From the NCBI GenBank assembly GCA_014529385.2, contig CM043971.1, positions 56,431,209 to 56,495,208 on the forward strand: 64,000 nt of DNA, written 5' to 3'. Shown piece by piece: positions 24,791 through 35,461 of this stretch (position 1 is its first letter; each line of letters starts with the position of its first letter). The position numbers and the translations under genes are program-made. The notes beneath the pieces were generated by a model. The model did no database searches. It was given only the letters and a program-made list of their open reading frames with translations, and had not been told where the DNA came from. Origin of the DNA: Adiantum capillus-veneris (Eukaryota > Streptophyta > Polypodiopsida > Polypodiales > Pteridaceae).

Positions 24791-25196
24791 GGGCATCACC
24801 TCGGTGACGTGGGGAAGATGGTGTCCTTGTGGTAAGTATTGGCTTACTATCTGGGTACTACGTCTTTAACGCATCAAATCTAGTATCCTTATGGTAAGTC
24901 AACTTCCCTTTCTCGTACCCAAAAAACATATGGGCATCGATCGGTAACGCGACTATATGATGTTCTTATGTAGGCCATTGTTTTTCCTTAGATCCAGGCG
25001 GCACTCGATCGGTAACACGGCTAATAGAGTGTCGTTTATTCGAAGCATATGTTTTTGCATAAATGTGGCGTTCAGGTCGTTAATCCGGCCGTACAAACGT
25101 CATATAATTTGTATGTGCATGTGCAGTTAATTTTTTAAGTATTAAGTATATGAAATACTTGGTCCGTAACGCAGCTGTGAAGACTATTTCATATAC
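24791..25196 (+). repeat. Hairpin array, hAT copy 1
   Basis: Serial stem-loops with loop consensus TCGGTAACGCGGC. The clearest are 24996-25037 (11-bp stem with G-T pairs), 25063-25105 and 25146-25196 (perfect 12-bp stem GTATATGAAATA/TATTTCATATAC). A weaker first unit lies at about 24793-24825. Confidence 0.8.
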
Positions 25197-26065
25197 AAAA
25201 TGTATGAATTGTTTGATTTTTTAGTTTTTAATTGTTCATTTGAAATTATATACTAGCTAATCATATTAAAAAGAATACTTTATTCATCAATCATCGTTAT
25301 TTTAAATGTTCCATTTATATAGAATACTTTATTCATCAATCATCGCTATTTTAAATGTTCCATTTATATAAATTACATGTGAGAATGTATTTGCACACAA
25401 ATTGCATGTTTAATATTCATTTTTAATCTTTTTAAAGGACTCTCAAGCATTATCGCTATTTTTAATGCGTCATTTACATAATTTCTCTATAAATAATCTA
25501 AATGCACACAATTTGTAGGTTAAAGATTCTTTTGTATCTTTTTAAAGAGCATCACTTATCATCGCTTTTTGATTGTTATATTTACATAAATTCTATGTAA
25601 AAAAAGTGTGTGAACACAATTTGCTAGTCCAATTTGTATACTTCCAATGTTTTAAATGTTTTTGAAGTTTTTAAGTCGGTGTGTGCTTTGTTTGAATTAG
25701 TATGTGCGCATGGAGAAAATTATAAGTTAAAAATTCAATATAAGTTGAAATGTTAAAGACGGTTAACATGTATTGTTTGATCTGAATTAAGTTCAATCCG
25801 ATGCCAGCGGCACCGGCACAATCATACCTACTAATTTGAATGCAAAGTGCGCTTATCTTGTCGGCATCCCTCACGAAGCCTTGGTAGAAGGTATAAGGAT
25901 TGGAGCAGGCTCCTTTGGTGTGTGCACATTGTACACCATCATATGTCAATTCACATGGAGATGACAATACACGGCACTCGGATACACTCCCCAAGGATTT
26001 GCCTAGCTAAAAGACCGGGGTTAGCACACTATTTACTATATATAATTACTCCCGACGGGCTTGTT

Positions 26066-26690
26066 CATTTAAAGCAAGCACTAAAAATGCACTATCAATG
26101 CTAAGTCCAAATTTTAATGCCCTCTCATGGTCATTCACAAAATCTCAGCTTTAGTGCTATGCAATCACATGATCATTCAACACCAACACAATGGCTAGTG
26201 CTATGTAGTGTTTTTTTGCATTCAAATTAGACACTGGCATGCAACAAGTTAATCAACTCCAAACACAAAGTTTTGATCAAGTCTTAATGCTCATGCTCAA
26301 TCACAATTTCAACCTTTAGAATGCATCCCCTGCAAAAATTATAATCACGCAAAGGATGCACACACAATCATAGCAAACATATGTGCTCTCACATAGCAAA
26401 TATGGCATACAAGCTCTCTCTGAAGTGATCAATAATTTTAGTCACAAATGCCAATATCTCAAAGCTAGAGCAAAGCTTTGTGTCGCCAAAAGCATGTTAT
26501 TTTTTCATAATTTCAAGTATCTCGTCTTTTATAAGTTCCTCATTCGGCAATGTGAAATCGTCTCATGGCTATACATTTAATTTTAAAAAGATGCCGTGAG
26601 AACTTTAACTTATGCTAACAAAATCTTATTTTTCCTTCTTTTTAGTTGGCTACAATCCACGTGTGATGGAGGTGTGGGAACCAGGGCCTA
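26066..26690 (+). repeat. Fragment of LTR-element internal sequence
   Basis: Non-coding sequence collinear with 40575-41210 inside the LTR element at 37450-45102 (for example GCAAGCACTAAAAATGCAC and GGTCATTCACA). This shows that the coding-poor internal sequence exists elsewhere, truncated, without LTRs. Confidence 0.85.
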
Positions 26691-26699
26691 TGAGGCATA

Positions 26700-26983
26700 T
26701 TTGCACTATTTGTCAAGAGGAAATTTTTACAAATTATGTTTTTTTTTAAAATTGCACTATTTTTCTGTATTTTGGAGTGGAATTTCTCCCTTTCTCCTTG
26801 CTCTCAACCGACATTTTTGAAATTGAAATCGACACGATATTAAGTTGAGATAAAGTTTTCCCAAACACTGAAGATAAGGAAAAAATCACGTAAAAATTTC
26901 AAAAAAATAGCGTACACTATTAAAATTGCCAATTACTTTGCAAATTTTCTATGGATTTTTCTTGAACCCTGGTCACTCCCGTA

Positions 26984-27043
<60 letters not shown>

Positions 27044-27642
27044 GTGGTTCGTGCACCTTGGCTCGTTGTCATTGAGTTGTTGGCCTACCTTGGTTCACCA
27101 TGCTCTAGCTGGCGTCCCCACAACCTGCTACAACACTACGACGATTGACCCCAGTAGCCCGGGCCCAATGTGCAAAGAAAACTATTTTCCCAAACATACA
27201 AAATTCCCTTTCTTGAATTTGCGAAGAGGAAATTTTACAAAATCAAGTTATTTTCTCAAACTTTTACACTATTTTTCTCTATTTTGGGGGGGAATCTCTC
27301 CTTTTTCCCTTGCCCGGGCCAGTGTTTGAAAAAAAATATTTTTCCAAACATACAAAATTCCCTTTCTTGAATTTGCAAAGAGGAAATTTTAAAAATTAGG
27401 TTATTTTTCTCTATTTTGGGGTGGAACTTCTCCTTTTCCCCTTGCCCTCAACATGCATTTTTGGAATAGAAAACAACACGACATTAAGCTGAGACACATT
27501 TTTCCCAAACACTAATACAAAATTTCCTTTCTTGAATTTGACCCCAGCAGCCTAGGCCTGATGTTCTTAAAAAACTATTTTCCCAAACATACAAAATTTC
27601 CTTTCTTGAATTTGCAAAGAGGAAATTAAAAAAAATCAGGTT
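26700..27642 (-). repeat. MITE array 2 with CT tract
   Basis: A left-truncated MITE unit (to 26870), a CT tract (26986-27043) and three to four array units, matching 23300-24184 and 61000-61899. It ends at the 8-bp hAT TSD 27635-27642. Confidence 0.8.
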
Positions 27643-27770
27643 CAGGGATTTAATATTTACGTAATTACGTCAAATTTTGTGTGATCACAAGGTCTTATTG
27701 ACACATTTACATGATCACAGTAAACATGATCACACAGAACCCGGTTAATGGTGACCTACAAACCCACAAA
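27643..27770. other. hAT left terminal and subterminal region
   Basis: CAGGGATTTAAT terminus, then the palindromic TTACGTAATTACGT-like words and at least three TGATCAC(A) motifs. The right end (35300-35461) has CAGGGATTTCATT and the same two word types in inverted orientation. These are candidate transposase-binding repeats. Confidence 0.7.
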
Positions 27771-27773
27771 ATT

Positions 27774-27863
27774 CCCGCTGGGCTTTTCAGTATCCCCAGC
27801 GGGCCCCTCGAGATTGATCAGTTTCCCTGCGGGCCCACCGGGCATACTGAAAAGCCCGGCGGG
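27774..27863. repeat. GC-rich hairpin near the left end of the hAT element
   Basis: Arms of 24 bp at 27774-27797 and 27840-27863 (two mismatches) with a 42-bp loop. The copies at 24318-24406 and 62031-62120 have the same design; in 62031-62120 the arms pair perfectly. Confidence 0.9.
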
Positions 27864-28159
27864 CTGTCCGCGTTATATATACGTGGGCCCGATCCCACAC
27901 GACCCCCTCTCTCTTTGGAGGTACATCGAGAGGAGAGTGGAGAGAGAGAGAGGGGGTCGTGTGGGAGCGTGCTCTGCATCGCACTGCACGGTAGCAACAA
28001 AGTACCTGACCACACGATCCGGGTATGTGTTGTGTGTGTATATGTGTTGTGTGATAGCGTGCCTTTTGTCGTAGTGTGCGGCAATTAATAAGGTACCTTA
28101 CCACACAATGGGAGTGTGTGTGTAAGCTGTTCTACGGAACAATGCTTAACAATCGATGA

Positions 28160-28548
28160 CACTGGGAAGATGGTGTCCTTGTGGTAAGTATTGGTTTACT
28201 ATCTGGGAACTACGTCGGTAACGCGGCGAATCCAGTATCCTTATGGTAAGTCAACTTCCCTTTCCCGTTCCCAGAAAACATATGGGCATCGATCGGTAAC
28301 GCGGCTATATGATGTTCGTATGTAGGCCATTGTTTTTCCTTAGATTCAAGTGGTACTCGATCGGTAATGCAGCTAATAGAGTGTCGTTTGTTAGAAGCAT
28401 ATGTTTTTGCATAAAGGTGGCATTCAGGTCGTTAACCCGGCCGTAGGAACGTCATATAACTTGTATGTGCATGTGCAGTTAATTTTTTAAGTATTAAGTA
28501 TATGAAATACTTGGTCGGTAACGCGGCTATGAAGACTGTTTCATATAT
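28160..28548 (+). repeat. Hairpin array with conserved loop, complete hAT element
   Basis: The loop word TCGGTAACGCGGC, or a close variant, starts at 28215, 28293, 28361, 28429 and 28515. Each is enclosed by its own stem; the stems differ in sequence from unit to unit but still pair (for example GTATATGAAATA with TGTTTCATATAT). The array lies upstream of the kinase-like gene, and GGTAAGT donor-like words precede units 1 and 2. Confidence 0.8.
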
Positions 28549-29439
28549 AAAATGTATGAATTTTTTGATTTTGTTGTTTTCAACTGTTCATTTGAAATTA
28601 TATACTAGCTAATCATATTAAAAAGAATACTTTATTCATCAATCATCGTTATTTTAAATGTTCCATTTATATAGAATACTTTATTCATCAATCATCGCTA
28701 TTTTAAATGTTCCATTTATATAAATTACATGTGAAAAAGTATTTGCTCACAAGTTCATGTTTAATATTTGTTTTTAATCTTTTTAAACGACTCTCAAGCA
28801 TTATTGCTATTTTTAATGCTTCATTTACATAATTTCCCTATAAAAAATCTAAATGCACACAATTTGTAGGTTAAATATTCTTTTGTATCTTTTTAAAGAG
28901 CATCAATTATCATCGCTTTTTGATTGTTACATTTACATGAATTCTATGTTAAAAAAGTGTGTGAACACAATTTGCTAGTCCAATTTGTATACTTCCAATG
29001 TTTTAAATGTTTTTGAAGTTTTTAAGTGAGTGTGTGCTTTGTTTGAATTAGTATGTGCGCACGGAGAAAAATATAAGTTAAAAATTCAATATATGCTAAA
29101 ATGTTAAAGACCATCAACATGTATTGTTTGATCTAAATTAAGCTCTTTTAAACCACTTGTTTGAACTGCTTTTTACACGTGTAACAAATTGCAATTTTAA
29201 GTGAAGATTATATGCAATTTTTATCAATATTTCCTTGCACATTTGTTAAAGTCTTCAAGTGGTGGTGGTTAAGAGTTACCTGAGATAGTGTGAGAGTGTT
29301 AGTGTCATTCGCAACCATGAATTTGTATTTGATATGCTGTTTTTGTATTGTCCAGTGTAAATAAGACGTCAAATTAAAAAAAAATGTATTATCCGTGCCA
29401 CTCGTAAAGAATGTATTTTGGCAATCTCATCATGTGCAG
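28549..29439 (+). other. AT-rich spacer upstream of the kinase-like gene
   Basis: Non-coding; a direct repeat GAATACTTTATTCATCAATC occurs twice about 50 bp apart near 28625 and 28674. The stretch ends in CATGTGCAG, a plausible 3' splice site for the kinase exon, so it may be an intron. Confidence 0.5.
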
Positions 29440-30572
29440 TTGATCGCATACAGCAAATTAGTGAAAGCGATGTCTGCATCAAAGACATCACTAGCGCTCT
29501 ATGGGAGAACACAAAGTGCAGGTTGCGACTTGAAGGCCAATACGAGTTGTTGCGTCCAGCTGGGATACGAGAATTTGCCAATACAAGTGGTTGCGTCCAA
29601 CTAGGATACAAGGTCAGGACAGTGTTGGGAAATATGAAAGTATGTTGCAGAGACTCAAAGGAAGATATCCCACCTGCTTGCGACATGTCAAAATTAGAGC
29701 TTTGGAATAAATTGTGGGAAGAACAGAAGGTAAAGATGAAGCGTGTGAAAGCGCAGGACCAAGCAGCCCTAACCAGGAGATTGAAGATGGCCCAAGATGC
29801 GCAAGCAGCTTTGGGAGGTCAATCCGATGACAGCGGCACCAGCACAATCATGCGCACTGCTTTGAATGCAAAGTGCGCTCATCTTGTCGGCATCCTTCTC
29901 GAAGCCTTGGTAGAAGGTATAAGAATTGGAGCAGGCTCCTTCGGTGTATGCACATTGTACACCATAAAAGGCATCTTATTTTTTCCAGACCACATTACAT
30001 ATGTGGGAAAATGTTACAAGGCAGGGAGTGAGGCAAAATTTGACAGCTTTCAGACAGAGCAAGGAATGCAAACGCTTCACCCCTCCATTGTCAGGTGCAT
30101 TTGGTTTACTACAAAAGCTCCTTGGATCACGATATTCCCATACTACAATGGGGGTACCGTGGGTGACATGATGTGTCACTTACTGTTCTCTCACGGATTG
30201 TTTAGACGACACATGCACATGCTACAACACGGCTGGAGGTCATTGCCTGTAGCAAACAAACCTGTAAGCGAGATAGACACGGTGCGGATCAAAGCAGTGA
30301 TGGAGCAGATGCCGATAATTTGTTATGCCTTAATCGACGGCATTGCGGCTGCCCACTCAGCCGGTATAGTGCACAGTGACCTGCACCCGTTCAACGTAAT
30401 GTTGGACTTTACTCGCGCCAATAAACCCCGCGTTGGCATCATTGATTGGGGTATGATGCTGAGAAAACCTCCTAAGCGCATAGCAAATAATTATCTGTCT
30501 CCAAGTGCACAGTTAGACAAATCAGTTTTGAATGCACAGAGAGCAGGGAATGCCGAGATGGCTAAGCGTTGA
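29440..30572 (+). CDS. Kinase-fold protein carried in the hAT element
   Basis: A long open exon. I start it after a CATGTGCAG acceptor because no ATG opens the frame (the open frame extends to a TTG at 29418). Counting from that TTG: the Gly-rich loop GAGSFGV is at residues 171-177, a lysine in YVGKCYK at 198, catalytic loop HSDLHPFN at 319-326 and metal-binding DWG at 343-345. HSDLHPFN and IIDWG resemble aminoglycoside-phosphotransferase/ABC1-type loops as much as eukaryotic protein kinases. The protein ends about 40 residues after DWG, so the lower C-lobe helices are missing. The first 160 residues are unrelated to known kinases and include a 42-bp internal duplication (29547 and 29589). 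The whole frame is free of stops, unlike its neighbours. Substrate unknown. Confidence 0.65.
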
Positions 30573-30894
30573 ACTTGCACCATCATTTTATCCGATTTAA
30601 ACATTTCTATGATATACATGTCTTGTTAAGTGTATTCTTTTTCTTTTATTGAAGTGTATTATCTGGTTTGAAGTGGTTCACCTAATTGAGTCAATTATCT
30701 TTAGTCATTTCAAATTTTTCATTTAACTGACAGTATTTCAAATTTGCCTTGTGGTTCAATTAGTCGCATTTGTTGTGGTTTGATTTAGTGGATTCCGCGC
30801 AGTGTCCCAATGAGTGAGAATTTATATTTGCCAATGATATTGAATATTTGCCTATCTGTTGACTGCAGCTCTTTGACTGCGTCTCTAAGAGAAA
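30573..30894 (+). other. Spacer between kinase-like and RING-type genes
   Basis: AT-rich and non-coding. It ends with GACTGCAG near 30868, a possible splice acceptor before the next gene. Confidence 0.4.
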
Positions 30895-31910
30895 ATGGCC
30901 GATCAAGAACAAGATATTGGCACCCAATCATTGCCCGATGATCAACAACAAGCGGCTGTTAATGCATTTTAGCGCATGAAGTCTCTGGCACACAGCATGT
31001 CGACACAAGCAACGTGTACTGCTCGCCGACTCTCAAAGTGGGAAAATCCAAACCATATGCAATGGAAAGAGATCAATAAAGAAGTGACAAAGGACATGAT
31101 CAAGACAATATGGCCTTGTGAGGATGCAGAGATCAAGAAAGGAAGGTGGAAGGTTTCGAAGTGCAACCATGATGGTATCAAGGATAACACTCAGAGGATT
31201 TATTTGGAGGTTTATGGCCATCCCCTGCACAATGCAGATTGTGTGCTATATTTTGCAAAAATGTTATATGTTCACTTTGTGCAACAGCGTCAAAGGAGAC
31301 AACGGTTGCCACTCATGATTTAAGGGAGAGTTGTGTCACTTTCACCCGAGATGAGCTGGCATTGATAGTGGAAGGCGCCGACCTACAGTAAAAGAGAGAG
31401 AAGGATATTTACACGACATAGCTGACAGAGAAAGATGCAAAAATAACACGTCTTTTTATAGCCACCTAGAAATCGCAACCCTCACAAGTCCGGATGGAGA
31501 AAAGAATTCACCGCTTAAGTCAAGACGTTCAAAACCTGACACAGCGAGTGAATCCAATACCTGTACAAGGGACACACATCAGCCACCTTGTCTTGCATCC
31601 GGAGTTGGTCCCCTCATCTACTTCAGATGCATCCTCATCTTCCCAATGTCCAGTTTGCTACAAGAATTTTGATGGATGGAGTGGGTACTATACATTGACA
31701 TGCGGTCATTATTATCATTTAGTTTGTCTTATTCGTTTGATGCAAAACAGTAGTCGATGCGCAATCTATTCACAAGATATTCCACAAGGAATATATATTA
31801 TGTTTGGCATGGAAAAAGAATATAAATTCAAGCAAGCACGCCCAGATACCCCTAGCACAATTAGAAATCTATTTGATGAGCAAGATGCTGCTTCAGGGCA
31901 ACACAATTGA
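30895..31910 (+). pseudogene. RING-type zinc finger protein, broken
   Basis: ATG at 30895 opens a Gln/Asp-rich N-terminus; an in-frame TAG follows at 30970-30972. The frame continues through a basic region (WKEINKEVTKDMIKTIW). A frameshift near 31290 and further stops (including TAA at about 31390 and two TAG) interrupt a probable coiled coil. The last part is open: SQCPVCYKNFDG, then TLTCGHYYHLVCL and RCAIYSQDIP. This is the RING layout CxxC...C-x-H-x2-H-x2-C...CxxC, but the final ligand position is tyrosine (TAT, one base from TGT). RING proteins are typically ubiquitin ligases; this copy is not functional as it stands. Confidence 0.7.
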
Positions 31911-32042
31911 GATCGACAAACTATGTAACATCGTGACAAACTATGTACTATTGAGAATATGAAGCATTGTAATTACTCAAAACACATTTGAATCCAAGGT
32001 CTTTTACAATGGTTTTTGACATTTACTCATTCTACTCTCAAC

Positions 32043-34248
32043 CTATATTGAATCACTTGAGTTGTTATCTGGTTCTAAGTCTGAGTGTTGTGGTTCTCCT
32101 TGTAATTCAACCTCCACATCTATTATCAAATTCTCTTCTATTTCGTCTATAGTGCATTGAGATACACCAACATTGAAATCTTCTTCATCTTTATTTTGAC
32201 AATCATACAACCAGGTTGGCATTTCCTCCTCGTACCCAACACTTTCAATGTGATTCAATATCTTTTCGTTGCAATAAATATACACTAATGTCTCTGCTCT
32301 GTCTGCTAAAATAGTCTGCGAATAGTGTTATGAACATACTTGTACATACTCCAGTTTCTCTCTGAACTTGAATTTGGTGCAAATTGTGTGAGTACTTTCA
32401 TTGTAAGGGGACATAAGGTAGCGTAATGCTCTCCACCATTCATCATCCACCACTTCCATGCAGGTTGCTCTTTTGCCATTGCCTGTAAAAAATCATTTGC
32501 AAAGGAGCTTCTTTTAATCAAAATGCACTCATTTATTTGATGCAATCAATTTGGTCCTGAACGTTGGAGTAGAACGAGTTGACCATGGGATAGAAATCGC
32601 CTACCACCTTTGTATTGGACATCAAATCTAAATTCCAATACTCTGGATCGAGCATGTAAGCCGCGCTATGGAGTGGACTATGAGCACTCTTCCACCTTGC
32701 ATGAAAATACTTAGCCAAAATTTTCCGCTGTTTGCCAGAGAATGGTAATCGCCACTCCTTCTCTACTACAGAATCTTTCAGCTCTTCAGGATTTCAAGAC
32801 TCTCTTGGACTGACCACCATGTTATCCACACTTTGCCCAAGTTTGGTGCCCTTTGATCAAGGTTGCGGATCCCGAACATAACGGGCATCATTACATGGTA
32901 TGCATCCATTACACTCCTCCACCAAGCAACCTTGTTTACATTTCCATGTAGACATGTAATTTTATCTTTCACTATTTCTTTTTGCTCAAGCTACCATTCA
33001 TCAAAGGCCGCGCAATTGAATTTGTCAATCATAGCACATTTATTACGGAGAAGTGATTCCAAGGTATAAAAGTGTGCGCAGAACCGAGTTTCAGTAGGAA
33101 GTTTCAACATCACTAACATGCGCAACCTATACAAATCGAGCACTCTTTGTCATTTCAAGATAAATTTCACAACCTGACGTGCTGTATCAATTATTTTGGC
33201 GAACCATGTGGTTTCTTCGCTAGTGTACCAATCTTTCAGCACCAAGTTCAAGCTATGCGTATTATAACCATTGGCAAAAATGTGTGGAAAGCACTTCTTT
33301 ATTAATTTACTGGCGTTTTTACAATTCTTTACGTTGTCCATGACAACTTGAACGACATGTTCAGCACCAATTTCTTTAATTACATTAATCAAGACCTCAA
33401 AAATGTATTTGCCACTTTTAATTGCACCAGAGCTATCAATCGCCTTTATAAACATTTCTCCCCTTGGACAAACCAGCATTACATTGATCAACGGTCTTCT
33501 CTAAACATTTGACCAGCCCCATCACTCACAATCGTACATCCTGAAAGAAAAATATTCCCAAGTAATATTTTGCCAACACGCTCTTTGACTTCGATGTAAC
33601 ATTTGTCCAAGAAAACATTTCTTATCGTGTGATAAGAAGGAGCTAAAAATCCTAGACCAAACTCACCGATTTTCTTCCAAGCAGCCTTCCAATGATTGCT
33701 GTCTACCATGACCAAAGCACTTCCAGTAAAGAATATTGCTTTGGCGAGTGCTGCTTGTGCTTCTTTTAGAGACTACACTCGAAATCTTTGATGTAATGAT
33801 TTTTGACGCATTTGACAAAGCCCACCTTCATTGTGACGTTTAAAAGGAACACTACCTGGAATTTTCTCTCCTTGTGCAGGTTGTTCTCCAAGGTTAGTTG
33901 GCGTAACTATAGGATCTGCAGAGTTAATATTTGTCTCTTGGAACTCTTGACTCGAAGGCACAGAGCTATATATCTGTCGTCTCTTGCCACCCTTTTTGGC
34001 GAGATCTTCTCTCAAACGCTTTGCAACTGCAGGTGCCTGAGAATGTTCACTTTCTTACAACTGTTTTTAGCGCTACCCAGAAAATGATCCCTAATACATG
34101 GTGCACCTCCAGATTTTGTTGTGTGACAAAATTAACATTGCCACTCCATATATTGGCCGCATATGTTGTGAGCATAATCCCACTCTTTGCCAAGAGCTTT
34201 TTTATTCTTTGGCTTCTTCTTACCACTTGTGCCCACATTTTGCTCCAT
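32043..34248 (-). pseudogene. hAT transposase (DUF659 and hAT dimerisation type), broken
   Basis: ATG at 34248 begins a Lys-rich N-terminus (SGKKKPKNKKALGKEWDYA), the usual place of a BED finger. A frameshift follows, then the DUF659 region: ALAKAIFFTGSALVMVDSNHW, PSYHTIRNVFLD and GCTIVSDGAGQM (first catalytic Asp). After a one-base shift near 33489 come VVMDNVKNCKNASKLI (second Asp) and TETRFCAHFYTLESLL. The C-terminus has AWKWWMMNG and FAPNSSSERNWS, the hAT dimerisation motif with the catalytic Glu. Stops include TAG at 33773-33775, TGA at 33150-33152 and one TAG near 32991. It lies in the right half of the CAGGGATTT element, which identifies the element as hAT by both structure and protein. 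Confidence 0.85.
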
Positions 34249-35095
34249 TGTTTTTAAATTAAAACTGAAGAGAAAAGAACAAGATGCTCAATTTTGAATT
34301 TTTTTTTCAATACATATTATAATTTAAAAACCATTCAATATGAAAGTAACCATGATGCACAATATGAGATTTTCAATGCATGCTAGTCAATCCACATATC
34401 GATCACCTATATTGTGAGCAACCTTACACATTGCAATGTAGTCTATACATGGCATAATAACTATAACAATGCTATGAATCTCTCTATGCAATTATTATTA
34501 TAATGATTATTTATATGTCCACTTTGATTTGCAAACAGTAAGACACATCTAATTTCATTTGCTACAAAAAAACAAACGAAAGCAATAAAATATATGATTG
34601 GTCATTTCATGCACTAATAATCTATAGTAACACATAATGCACTCTCTATATAAACCAGTGCATGAACTAACGCAAATAAATCATCAATATAATCACCCAA
34701 TTGGGGACTACTTGTACCCAGTGAAGGATTGTAGCCCACCCATGCAACCAATTCAATATATAAAAGCTATTTTAACCCAATCAAGGATTATGGCTGTTAT
34801 ATTGTAAATCAACTCAAATGCAAGACTTCAAGGATCTTTATATGCCCGGTACACTAGTAGAGGACATCCGACCCTTGACTATCGACTCGTCATTTACATA
34901 TACTCATCTTCTAAAACCAATTACAACCCTCATTTGGACCAATGGCTTCTTTGCAATGAGCAGGATTCTCCAAGTTTTCAGTTGTTTTGGTTTCGTACCT
35001 TTATGTCGGTAAACAAATTAACAATTTTTAGAAGTGGTTACCGAATTAAGAATCATGTTCGGCCCAAAAAAAGGATCTGTGTGACTGTGTAACCT
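34249..35095 (-). other. 5' region of the hAT transposase
   Basis: AT-rich and non-coding; presumed leader and promoter region of the transposase. No specific site can be supported. Confidence 0.4.
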
Positions 35096-35209
35096 TAGGT
35101 CAATTCACAAGGAGATGACAATACGCGGCACTCGGATACACTCCCTAAGGATTTGCCTAGCTAAAAGACTGGGGTTAGTGCACTATTTACTATATATAAT
35201 TACTCCCAT

Positions 35210-35289
35210 CGGGATTTTTCATTTTCCCGACGGGCCTACCGGGCTACTGCATATACCCGATGGGCCCGTCGGGAAAATGAAAAAGCCCG
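35210..35289. repeat. GC-rich hairpin near the right end of the hAT element
   Basis: 28-bp arms (35210-35237 and 35262-35289) with two mismatches, core TTTTTCATTTTCCCGACGGG and its complement, loop 24 bp. The design matches the left-end hairpin but the sequence differs. Confidence 0.9.
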
Positions 35290-35461
35290 GAGGGCCCCGC
35301 AAGGAAAACAAAAAAACCCTGAGGGCTAACCGGCTCTATAGGTTTTTGCAGGTCAAAATTAAAGTCACGTTAACAATTAATGTGATCACGTGATTTTTTT
35401 GTGTAAATACTAGAGTTATTTACGTAATCACCCGATCATGATTACGTTAATGAAATCCCTG

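Larger units (their letters stand above)
18137..26061 (+). repeat. Segmental duplication, unit 1
   Basis: Collinear with 37115-37449, 45108-46552 and 58060-63560 in unit 2 when the LTR element and the LINE plus CACTA are removed. Unit 1 therefore shows the uninterrupted sites of those insertions. It has its own private insertion at 20023-20340. It includes a gag/LINE chimera, GA/GT tracts, a MITE array and the left part of a hAT copy. Confidence 0.85.
24185..26066 (-). mobile_element. hAT element copy 1, internally deleted
   Basis: Starts CACGGATTT (CAGGGATTT in the intact copy) after the same flank ATCAGGTT. It keeps the left subterminal region, GC hairpin (24318-24406), hairpin array (24791-25196) and AT-rich spacer. 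Two deletions follow. One removes the counterpart of about 29130-29820. Then only about 150 bp of the kinase gene remains (25795-25945), joined to the right end (counterpart of 35096 onward). The right terminus is lost at the junction with LTR-element sequence. Confidence 0.8.
27643..35461 (-). mobile_element. Complete hAT element with cargo genes, 7.8 kb
   Basis: Both ends read CAGGGATTT inward, and ATCAGGTT is duplicated exactly outside each end (27635-27642 and 35462-35469), the 8-bp TSD of hAT elements. The uninterrupted target can be read in other array units (AATCAAGTTATTTTCTC). Subterminal regions share TGATCAC and ACGTAAT words and each has a GC-rich hairpin. A hAT transposase pseudogene lies on the minus strand in the right half. 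On the plus strand are a kinase-like gene, a RING-type gene and a hairpin array. Related copies start at 24185 and 61900 after the same flank, so they spread by segmental duplication and not by independent insertion. Confidence 0.85.

Noticed and set aside
24791-25196. Hairpin array as hammerhead or twister ribozymes
   Set aside because: The loop word TCGGTAACGCGGC does not contain the CTGATGA and GAAA core of hammerheads, nor the conserved twister bases I know.
28160-28548. Loop word as a tRNA D-arm (SINE head)
   Set aside because: GGTCGGTAACGCGG resembles a D-arm, but no B-box or anticodon arm follows and each unit is closed by its own stem.
27643-35461. Helitron interpretation of the large cargo-bearing element
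   Set aside because: An 8-bp TSD, CAGGG inverted ends and a hAT transposase fit hAT; no Rep/helicase motif or CTRR end with AT target was found.
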